A stretch of 36,300 bases of DNA from JAPLGD01 sp041302745 (lineage in GTDB: Bacteria; Bipolaricaulota; Bipolaricaulia; UBA7950; UBA9294). Shown here one piece after another: positions 17,087 to 26,300 of the stretch. The DNA lies in the NCBI GenBank assembly GCA_041302745.1, contig JBFYQP010000189.1:1-36300 (forward strand), read 5' to 3'. Position 1 is the first letter of the stretch. Each line of letters begins with the position of its first letter. A program made the position numbers and the translations under genes. The notes beneath the pieces are model-generated. The model did no database searches and was not told the DNA's origin. It saw nothing but the letters and a program-made list of their open reading frames with translations.

Positions 17087-17710
17087 ATGCGGCGCGTCGC
17101 CGTCTTGATCTCGGGTCGAGGGACGAATCTCGAGCGGATCGTCGCCGAAGTCCGCGACGGATGCCTCTCCGGCGTCTGCGACGTGGTCATCGTGGTGTCG
17201 AACCGCCCGGAGGCCGGAGGTCTCGAGGTCGCCCGGCGCGCAGGCATTCCCGCGTGCGTTGTGCCCTCGTGCGGCCTGGACGCCGAAACGTACGGACGGC
17301 GGCTTCTCGAGGCGCTCGCGCCGTGGCGACTCGACGCCCTCGTCCTGGCAGGGTTCATGCGCGTCCTCTCGCCCGAGGTGGTCGGGCGGTTTCGGAACCG
17401 GATCGTCAACGTCCATCCGGCGGACACGGCCGAGTACCAGGGTATGGACGGCTACGGATGGGCGTTCGAGCGCGGGCTGTCCGAGACGAAGGTCACCGTC
17501 CACCTCGTCGACGAAGGGGTGGACACGGGGCGGGTGCTGGCCCAGGAGACCGTGTCGCTCGAGGACGCGACGACGCTCGACGAGGTGAGGCGGCGCGGTC
17601 TCGGCGTCGAGCACGACCTGTACAGCCGAACGCTGCGAAGGTGGTTCGAGATCGAGGGCCGATCGTGCGACGCGTCGACCGGCGGGAGGACACCATGTGC
17701 GGAATCCTAG
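17087..17710 (+). CDS. purN: GAR formyltransferase (10-formyl-THF dependent)
   Basis: Transfers a formyl group from 10-formyl-THF to GAR. The ATG directly follows the purD stop. The 207-residue protein has the substrate loop LISGRGTNLERIV, the folate region VLAGFMRVL and the catalytic set Asn108, His110 (NVHPADT) and Asp146 (VDEGVDTG), at the E. coli spacing. The usual HPSLLPAFPG is replaced by HPADTAEYQGMDGYGWAFE, so it belongs to a variant clade of PurN, not the E. coli type. The C-terminal 15 residues (after RRWFEIEG) may be a short, nonconserved tail created by overlap with purF. Because formate-using PurT is not seen, the operon depends on folate at this step. Confidence 0.92.
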   Translation: MRRVAVLISGRGTNLERIVAEVRDGCLSGVCDVVIVVSNRPEAGGLEVARRAGIPACVVPSCGLDAETYGRRLLEALAPWRLDALVLAGFMRVLSPEVVGRFRNRIVNVHPADTAEYQGMDGYGWAFERGLSETKVTVHLVDEGVDTGRVLAQETVSLEDATTLDEVRRRGLGVEHDLYSRTLRRWFEIEGRSCDASTGGRTPCAES

Positions 17711-19125
17711 GGATCTGGGGACGCTCGGAGGTGGCCGCCGACCTGATGTTCGGCCTGACGACCCTGCAACATCGAGGCCAGGACGCCGCGGGCGCCATCA
17801 CGTTCGACGGCTCGTTTCACGTCAAGATCGGCCGCGGGCTCGTCAGCCGCGTGTTCGAAGACCGCCATCAGGAGCGGTTGCGCGGAACGTGGGGTCTCGG
17901 CCACGTTCGCTACGCGACGATGGGGTCGACCGACGTCGAGGACGCCCAGCCCGTGCACGTCAACTACCCGTACGGGCTCGCCATGGTCCACAACGGCAAC
18001 GTCGTCAACTTTGCGGAGGTGCGCGAGAACCTCTACACCGAACACCACCGCCTCGTGGACACGTCGAACGACGTCGCCCTGATCCTGTACACGTTCGCCG
18101 CGGCGTTGGAGCGGCGGGACCTGCGGGCCCTCGCCGTCGACGACCTCTTCTCGTGTGTCGACTCCACGCGGCGGGCGATCCACGGCGCGTACGCCGTGAT
18201 CTGCCTGATCGCCGGACGCGGGATCCTGGCGTTCTGTGATCCTCACGGGATCCGGCCGATGGTCCTCGGCGTCCGGCGGACTCCCCAAGGACCGGAGTAC
18301 GCGATCGCCTCGGAAACGACGTGCCTCGACTACCTCGGGTTCCAGGTCGAGGGGGACATCGGTGCGGGGCAGGCTGTGTTCATCGACGCCTCGGGAACCG
18401 TGCATCGGCACCAAGGCCCGCGGGAGAAGCCGGCGTTCTGCGTGTTTGAGTACATCTACTTCGCTCGCGAGGATTCGGTGCTTCGTGGAAGGGTCGTCGC
18501 GGCGGAGCGAGAACGCATGGGGCGTGCGCTCGCCGACGTCGTCCGTCGTGCGGAGCTTCGGCCCGACGTGGTCATCGATGTGCCGGCGTCGGGATTCCTG
18601 TTCGCCTCCAGCATGGCGCAGGCGCTCGGGATTCCTTTCCGGCGCGGCCTCGCGAAGAACCACCACATCGGGCGGAGCTTCATCCTGCCGACCGACGAGG
18701 AGCGCCGCCGAATGGTGCGCCTGAAGCTGAACCCGATCCGCGGGGTTCTCGAGGGGAAACGGGTGGCGGTCGTCGACGACTCGATCGTCCGGGGGACGAC
18801 CTCGCGGCGGCTGGTCGAGCTCCTGCGGAGTGCCGGAGCCCGAGAGGTCTACGTAATCAGCGCCGCTCCGCCCGTCATCTCGCCGTGCGTCTACGGGATC
18901 GACATGTCGACGACGGGGGAGATCATTGCGGCGAACCGCACGGTCGATGACGTCTGCCGGATGATCGGCGCCGACGCCGTCGTCTATCAGGATCTCTCCG
19001 CGCTCCGATCGCTCTACGGGGAGGTCTCGTGCTGCGACGCCTGCTTTTCGGGCGAGTATCCCACGCACGTCGATCGCGAGGCGCTTGACGGCATCCGCCG
19101 GGAGAAGGAAGGCGCGGGGCGCTAG
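17695..19125 (+). CDS. purF: Amidophosphoribosyltransferase, Fe-S type
   Basis: Commits PRPP to purine synthesis, making phosphoribosylamine from PRPP and glutamine. The ATG at 17695 (GGGAGGA upstream) overlaps the end of purN by 16 bases. The 476-residue product begins MCGILGIWG, so Cys2 becomes the glutaminase nucleophile after Met removal; there is no propeptide. The N-terminal Ntn domain has TLQHRGQDAAGA and HVRYATMGS; the phosphoribosyltransferase half has the PRPP loop VAVVDDSIVRGTT (357-369). Cys249 (FCVFEYIYFAR), Cys398 (SPCVYGID), Cys447 and Cys450 (CDAC) correspond to the four [4Fe-4S] ligands of B. subtilis PurF. It is the last operon gene; there is no strong terminator in the 148 bases after it. 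Confidence 0.96.
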   Translation: MCGILGIWGRSEVAADLMFGLTTLQHRGQDAAGAITFDGSFHVKIGRGLVSRVFEDRHQERLRGTWGLGHVRYATMGSTDVEDAQPVHVNYPYGLAMVHNGNVVNFAEVRENLYTEHHRLVDTSNDVALILYTFAAALERRDLRALAVDDLFSCVDSTRRAIHGAYAVICLIAGRGILAFCDPHGIRPMVLGVRRTPQGPEYAIASETTCLDYLGFQVEGDIGAGQAVFIDASGTVHRHQGPREKPAFCVFEYIYFAREDSVLRGRVVAAERERMGRALADVVRRAELRPDVVIDVPASGFLFASSMAQALGIPFRRGLAKNHHIGRSFILPTDEERRRMVRLKLNPIRGVLEGKRVAVVDDSIVRGTTSRRLVELLRSAGAREVYVISAAPPVISPCVYGIDMSTTGEIIAANRTVDDVCRMIGADAVVYQDLSALRSLYGEVSCCDACFSGEYPTHVDREALDGIRREKEGAGR

Positions 19126-19273
19126 AGGACCGGAGCTGTTGAAGCTTCTCGGGGGAGAGCGTCGCGGAGGCGATCCACGTCGAGGAGGCTGTCGGGCTTC
19201 TCGCACGGCGCAGAGACGCGCCGGCCTCGCCTTCTTTGTGACCTCCTCGGCGGCCGGATTCCGACGAGTGAAC

Positions 19274-20080
19274 CTAGAGGATGGCCTCGAGCATCTTGCC
19301 GGTCAGGTCGATCGGGTGGCCGACGTAGCGGATGACGCCCTGGCGGTCGATCACGAAGGTGCGCGGGATGCCGACGTCCGTGCCGTCGAGGCCGTACAGC
19401 TTCGTGAGGGGGCTTCCGCTCTTGCCGCCGGGCTCCCAGACCGAGAGGAATGCGTCGTACCCACCGTCCTCGAGGTAGTCGATCGATGCCTGCTCCGCGG
19501 CGTCGGTGCTGACGACGATCGCCACGACTCCCTCGTCGGCGTACTCGCGGGCCATCTCGTCGAGGTGAGGCATGCTGATCCGGCACGGCGTGCACCATGC
19601 ACCCCAGAAGTCGAGGAGAACGACCTCTCCGCGGTGGTCGTAGAGCGTGAGCAACCCGCCGTCCGTTGTGTGGGCGGTGAAGTCCGGGGCCGTGTCCCCG
19701 ACGGACGTTCCGACGGGCGGTCCGCTCTCGTCCGCCGTGATCGTCAAGGTGTCCGAGTCCTGCTTGCCGCGCCTGTCCGTCAGGACGAGCACAGCGGGGT
19801 AGGTTCCGGCGTTGTACGTGTGGTGCACGATGACGCCAAGCTCAGAGCCCAGCGACGGCGGCGAGCCGTCGCCGAAGTCGAGCTCGTACGTCGTCGAACC
19901 GTCTTCGTCGCAGACCGAGTAGGACAGGTCGAACGCGACGTCGAGCGGCGCGGCTCCGGTGATGACCGCCGCCGTGAGCACCGCGATCGGATCCTCCCGC
20001 CCCGTGCACCCCGTGAGCGCGACGGCCACAAGGGCAAGGGCGAGGCCCCGCCGAACGCAACGAGCGACTCGGTTGTCCAT
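19274..20080 (-). CDS. Lipoprotein with PKD domain fused to TlpA-like thioredoxin domain
   Basis: The ATG at 20080 is chosen because it starts a short basic N-terminus, hydrophobic stretch and lipobox (ALVAVALTGC, lipidated Cys25); an upstream in-frame start adds a proline-rich stretch that would spoil the signal. Residues ~31-117 form a PKD domain (YELDFGDGSPP, HHTYNAGTYPAVLVLTD). From ~125 to 268 there is a TlpA/ResA-type thioredoxin fold: GDTAPDFTAHTTDGG, LLDFWGAWCTPCRISMPHL with the redox pair Cys163/Cys166, and IPRTFVIDRQGVIRYVGH. It likely acts as a membrane-anchored extracytoplasmic thiol reductase. PKD fused to TlpA is unusual and suggests display away from the membrane or partner binding. 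No strong Shine-Dalgarno is seen. It converges with purF. Confidence 0.88.
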   Translation of the reverse strand: MDNRVARCVRRGLALALVAVALTGCTGREDPIAVLTAAVITGAAPLDVAFDLSYSVCDEDGSTTYELDFGDGSPPSLGSELGVIVHHTYNAGTYPAVLVLTDRRGKQDSDTLTITADESGPPVGTSVGDTAPDFTAHTTDGGLLTLYDHRGEVVLLDFWGAWCTPCRISMPHLDEMAREYADEGVVAIVVSTDAAEQASIDYLEDGGYDAFLSVWEPGGKSGSPLTKLYGLDGTDVGIPRTFVIDRQGVIRYVGHPIDLTGKMLEAIL

Positions 20081-20231
20081 AGGTCGAGCATGACCGGCGC
20101 CCGGGGGCGGATCAACGGCGCCTGGGCGGCGACGGTCCGACACACTTCCAGTTCCTCGAGGACGCGAACGTCTCTCGACTCGGCAGGACCCGGGGGGCGG
20201 CGCGACCGGTCGTCTGTCCAGTCCGGCGTTG

Positions 20232-20261
20232 TTGACTGCGCGCCGGGGAGCAGCGTATGAT
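20232..20261 (+). promoter_or_regulatory. Promoter upstream of ileS
   Basis: TTGACT at 20232-20237, an 18-base spacer and TATGAT at 20256-20261. The start should be near 20268, which gives a leader of about 155 bases before ileS. The rest of the 341-base gap between the lipoprotein and ileS (20081-20231) shows no gene and no clear promoter for the minus-strand gene. Confidence 0.65.
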
Positions 20262-20299
20262 GCGCTGTGATCGCGCCATGGTGCGGAAACGACAGCGCA
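20261..20299 (+). promoter_or_regulatory. Perfect 8-bp inverted repeat over the ileS transcription start
   Basis: TGCGCTGT (20261-20268) and ACAGCGCA (20292-20299) are exact inverted copies, separated by 23 bases that contain a smaller dyad (CGCGC / GTGCG). The left arm overlaps the last base of the -10 box and the expected start site, so it could be an operator; as RNA only part of the left arm would be transcribed. No regulator can be named. Confidence 0.35.
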
Positions 20300-20301
20300 A
20301 C

Positions 20302-20337
20302 ATGCCTCTTCTGATCTACATTCCTGTGCCCCGCTAA
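20302..20337 (+). CDS. Possible ileS leader peptide MPLLIYIPVPR
   Basis: An 11-codon open frame starts about 35 bases after the predicted start site. It reads MPLLIYIPVPR and ends in TAA at 20335-20337. It contains two isoleucine codons (ATC, ATT), two leucines and a valine, and lies upstream of an isoleucyl-tRNA synthetase gene. Its stop codon sits in the loop of the hairpin at 20326-20344. This arrangement resembles leader-peptide attenuation. Against it: no good Shine-Dalgarno precedes the ATG and short frames are common by chance. It is also possible that the region simply is an untranslated leader. Confidence 0.3.
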   Translation: MPLLIYIPVPR

Positions 20338-20344
20338 GGGGCGC
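20326..20344 (+). promoter_or_regulatory. Leader hairpin before ileS (possible attenuator)
   Basis: GTGCCCC (20326-20332), loop GCTAA and GGGGCGC (20338-20344) form a 7-bp stem with one G-T pair. TCTTCGGTTCGTCTTT follows, a poor T-run for an intrinsic terminator. GGCGC of the right arm could pair instead with GCGCC at 20273-20277, giving an alternative structure. Confidence 0.35.
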
Positions 20345-20421
20345 TCTTCGGTTCGTCTTTCGTCGCTTTCGGGTGTGCGTGGCTGGGAATGGACGTTGCT
20401 GGTTTTGGAGTAAGGAGAGAC

Positions 20422-23586
<3,165 letters not shown>

Positions 23587-23595
23587 GAGGCCAAG

Positions 23596-24861
23596 ATGTC
23601 GACGGCGGTTCTCGGACTGCAGTGGGGCGATGAGGGCAAGGGCAAGATCACGCACCTGTTGGCGCGCGAGGCCGACATGGTCGTCCGCTTCAACGGAGGG
23701 CCGAACGCCGGACACACCGTCATCGATCGCGGAGTCAAGTTCGGCACCCATCTGATTCCGGCCGGCGCGTTCTACCCCGGCGTAACCTCCGTCCTGGCGG
23801 CAGGAATGGTGGTCGACATCGAGCTTCTGTCGAAAGAGATCCGCGCCGTGGCGGACCACATCGGCGAAAGGCCGCGGGTGCTTCTCGCCGAGAACGCGCA
23901 CCTCATCCTTCCGTATCACCGGACCCTCGAGGAGCTGGAGGGGAGCGGCGCTCGGTTCGGGACCACGCGACGCGGGATCGCGCCGGCCTATCGCGACAAG
24001 GTCGCCCACGTCGGCGTGCGCGCCGGCGATCTCCTCGAGCCGGAGACGTTGCGGCAGCGAATGGCGTGGCGCCTCGACCTCCTCAAGAGGGAGTGGCCGG
24101 GGAGCGAGGAGATGCAGGCCTACTCCGCCGTGGCGCTGGCCGAGGGACTGCTGGCGGCCGGGAAGGAGCTCGAGAAAGGGATCTGCGATGTGTCCCCCGT
24201 GGTGGACGAAGCCCTGCGGGGGGGCAGGCGGGTGCTCTTTGAGGGGGCGCAAGGAACGCTCCTCGACGTCGACTTCGGAACCTACCCGTTCGTGACGTCG
24301 TCGTCGACGACGTACGGCGGGATCGGACCTTCGCTCGGCATCGCGCTTCCGTCGATCGGCCGGCGTGTGGGCGTCGCGAAGGCCTACCTGACTCGGGTCG
24401 GCGAGGGTCCCTTCCCCACGGAGCTGGAAGACTCGGTCGGGGCAGGCCTTCGGGAGCGCGGGGGGGAGTACGGCACGACGACCGGCCGACCGAGACGATG
24501 CGGGTGGCTCGACCTCGTGGCGCTGCGCTACGCGGCGACGTTGAACGGGATCACCGAGATTGCCCTCACGAAGCTCGACGTCCTCGACGAGTTGGACGAG
24601 ATTCTCGTCTGCACCGAGTACCGCATCGGCGGACGTCGCGTGGACAGGTATCCGCTCTCGGGAGAACGCTTGTCACGTTGCGAGCCGGTGTACGAGACCG
24701 TGCGCGGCTGGAGGGAACCGCTTGGGAAGCCCACGTCGGTCGAGGCGCTCCCCAAGGCGGCGGCGAACTACGTGCGGCTGATCGAGAAGAAGCTCGGGGC
24801 TCCGGTGGGCATGGTGTCGTACGGTCCACGACCGGAAGAGACGATCGGAACGACGCTTTGA
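23596..24861 (+). CDS. purA: Adenylosuccinate synthetase
   Basis: GTP-dependent joining of IMP and aspartate, the first step from IMP to AMP. The ATG at 23596 follows TAGGAGG, which overlaps the ileS stop. The 421 residues show the P-loop GLQWGDEGKGKITHLLA (7-23), the catalytic His in NGGPNAGHTV, FGTTRRGIAPAYRDK, LFEGAQGTLLDVDFGTYPFVTSSS, the TTTGRPRRCGWLD loop and TKLDVLD for the guanine base. The length is typical. Although it serves purine synthesis it is outside the pur operon and paired with ileS. Its stop codon lies within the -35 box of the next promoter. Confidence 0.97.
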   Translation: MSTAVLGLQWGDEGKGKITHLLAREADMVVRFNGGPNAGHTVIDRGVKFGTHLIPAGAFYPGVTSVLAAGMVVDIELLSKEIRAVADHIGERPRVLLAENAHLILPYHRTLEELEGSGARFGTTRRGIAPAYRDKVAHVGVRAGDLLEPETLRQRMAWRLDLLKREWPGSEEMQAYSAVALAEGLLAAGKELEKGICDVSPVVDEALRGGRRVLFEGAQGTLLDVDFGTYPFVTSSSTTYGGIGPSLGIALPSIGRRVGVAKAYLTRVGEGPFPTELEDSVGAGLRERGGEYGTTTGRPRRCGWLDLVALRYAATLNGITEIALTKLDVLDELDEILVCTEYRIGGRRVDRYPLSGERLSRCEPVYETVRGWREPLGKPTSVEALPKAAANYVRLIEKKLGAPVGMVSYGPRPEETIGTTL

Positions 24862-24886
24862 AAGGGTCGAGTCCCAGAGCTATAAT
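24858..24886 (+). promoter_or_regulatory. Strong promoter of rplM
   Basis: TTGAAA at 24858-24863, a 17-base spacer and a perfect TATAAT at 24881-24886. The expected start is near 24893, leaving a leader of about 30 bases with GGAGGAG before the rplM ATG. The -35 box includes the purA stop codon. Confidence 0.85.
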
Positions 24887-24922
24887 CCACCCTTGAACCG
24901 CAGACCTTGGAGGAGTTCCAAC

Positions 24923-25372
24923 ATGCAACGGCAACGGACGTTTCTTGCAAAGAACGAAGAGATGGGGAAGACGTGGAATCGCGACTGGTACGTCGTAAAC
25001 GCCGACGGGAAGCGACTCGGTCGGCTCGCCTCGGAGATCGCCGTCATCCTTCAAGGGAAGCACAAGCCGATCTACACCCCCCATGTGGACACCGGGGACT
25101 ACATCGTCGTGATCAACGCCGATCGGATCGAGCTCACCGGCCAGAAGTGGGATGACAAGCTATACCAGCGGCATACGGGGTACATGGGCGGGCTGAAATC
25201 GATGTCCTACCGCCGCCTCATCGCCCGTCACCCCGCGCTCCCCATCCGAGAGGCCGTCCGCAGGATGCTTCCGAAGTCGATCCTCGGCCGGCAGATGCTC
25301 CGCAAGCTCAAGATCTATGCGGGTCCTGTGCATCCCCACGCGGCGCAAGAACCTAAGGAATTGGAGATCTAG
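24923..25372 (+). CDS. rplM: 50S ribosomal protein L13
   Basis: The ATG at 24923 lies eight bases after GGAGGAG; an earlier in-frame start at 24893 would begin at the expected transcription start, so it is rejected. The 149 residues are of normal length and read as L13: RTFLAKNEEMGKTWNRDWYVVNADGKRLGRLASEIA, GDYIVVINADRIELTGQKW, YQRHTGYMGGLKSMSYRRL, AVRRMLPKSILGRQMLRKLKIYAGPVHPHAAQEP. The protein is an early assembly component of the large subunit. The gene has its own strong promoter. In most bacteria rpsI (S9) follows at once; here there are 162 bases without S9, then an unrelated lipoprotein gene. Confidence 0.97.
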   Translation: MQRQRTFLAKNEEMGKTWNRDWYVVNADGKRLGRLASEIAVILQGKHKPIYTPHVDTGDYIVVINADRIELTGQKWDDKLYQRHTGYMGGLKSMSYRRLIARHPALPIREAVRRMLPKSILGRQMLRKLKIYAGPVHPHAAQEPKELEI

Positions 25373-25534
25373 CCGGGCCGCGGCATTCGGGAGTTCATCC
25401 TTCGGACATCTGTCCCGGACCCCATAGACAAAGTCGGACAAGCGCTTCGACAGCGTTCCTTCTTCGCCGTTTCTCGCAGAGCTAGACTCCCCTCACACGT
25501 TACCAGGCTTCACAATGGGTGGTGGGGAGTGAGA

Positions 25535-26161
25535 ATGTCCGATCGAACGCGCCGTACCGCAAGGTGGGTCGTCGCCGTCGTGATTGTCGCGACGGTCGCT
25601 CTGGGATGCTCCGCTCGGCCGAAGGTCGCCGTGTTCCTGCAGGCTGCGGCGGCCGTGCCGACGGCGGACTTGGAGATCCTCAGGAACTACGCCAGTCAGC
25701 GCTGCTCGGTCGTGGCCGGGTGCGACGTCAACACCCAGGGGGACTTGATGCTCGCCCAGCGCCTGACGGGGTCGTACGTCGGCAACAGCATGACGGTCGA
25801 AGGCATGCAGCGCCTCGCCGAGGCGCTGAACGCGGATCATGTGGTCATCCTTCGGATCATCCAGTGGGAAAGCCAGATCTCGTATCGACCCGAACGATCC
25901 CTCGTCCTCTTGGGAGCGACATCGTTCCTTGACACCACGCTGCAGATCCTCATCTCGCCGCTGGGCCTTCTGTTCGGAATCGACAAGGTCGCGACGGTGG
26001 GGATGTTCGTGTCCGTGTTCAGCCCGAAGGGCGACGTCGAATTCACCACGTCGGTGACATGCGAGGACCGTCCGCTGTTCTCGCTCCTCACCGCGGACCC
26101 CGTGGAAGCCGCGAAGGATGCGATTGATGCAGCCCTCTACCAGGTGGCTGTGGCACTGTAA
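25535..26161 (+). CDS. Predicted lipoprotein of unknown function
   Basis: I do not recognise a family. The ATG at 25535 is preferred over the GTG at 25529 because GGGGAG is six bases upstream. The 208 residues begin with RRTARWVVAVVIVATVALGC, a basic N-terminus, hydrophobic core and a slightly atypical lipobox ending LGC. The mature part has alternating beta and helical stretches (KVAVFLQAA, GMQRLAEALNADHVVILRIIQW), followed by a hydrophobic segment (TTLQILISPLGLLFGI) and a strand pair (VGMFVSVFSPKGDVEFTTSV). The layout 'sum of a resource, then DHVVILRI' resembles small envelope lipoproteins that report a property of the cell, but no function can be assigned. It precedes the PKD cluster by 139 bases; a shared transcript is possible. 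Confidence 0.75.
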   Translation: MSDRTRRTARWVVAVVIVATVALGCSARPKVAVFLQAAAAVPTADLEILRNYASQRCSVVAGCDVNTQGDLMLAQRLTGSYVGNSMTVEGMQRLAEALNADHVVILRIIQWESQISYRPERSLVLLGATSFLDTTLQILISPLGLLFGIDKVATVGMFVSVFSPKGDVEFTTSVTCEDRPLFSLLTADPVEAAKDAIDAALYQVAVAL

Positions 26162-26300
26162 TGAAGACGGAAACCGGGAAGGAGGAGGATTGAAGCGTAA
26201 TCGGTGTTACAGACTCCCGGGGGGAGGATCTGCTAGAGTGATGTTGCATTCCTGCTTTGAACACGAAGAGAAGATGAAAACGCCGACAAAGGAGGTAGCA

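Noticed and set aside
19206..19223. Hairpin CGGCGC / GCGCCG after purF as an intrinsic terminator
   Set aside because: The stem is short and the following GCCTCGCCTTCTTT is not a real T-run.
20268..20421. T-box riboswitch before ileS
   Set aside because: No AGGGTGGNACCGCG-type element or specifier stem-loop can be found.
25441..25457. AGCGCT / AGCGTT hairpin after rplM as terminator
   Set aside because: Six base pairs including a G-T pair, and CCTTCTTC is a weak tail.
26205..26239. TTACAG ... TAGAGT as promoter for the PKD cluster
   Set aside because: The spacer is 21 bases, too long for sigma-70.
26274..26300. Alternative ATG start at 26274 for the first PKD-cluster protein
   Set aside because: In frame, but it has only a weak ribosome site, whereas AAAGGAGGT precedes 26301 and the signal peptide starts there.
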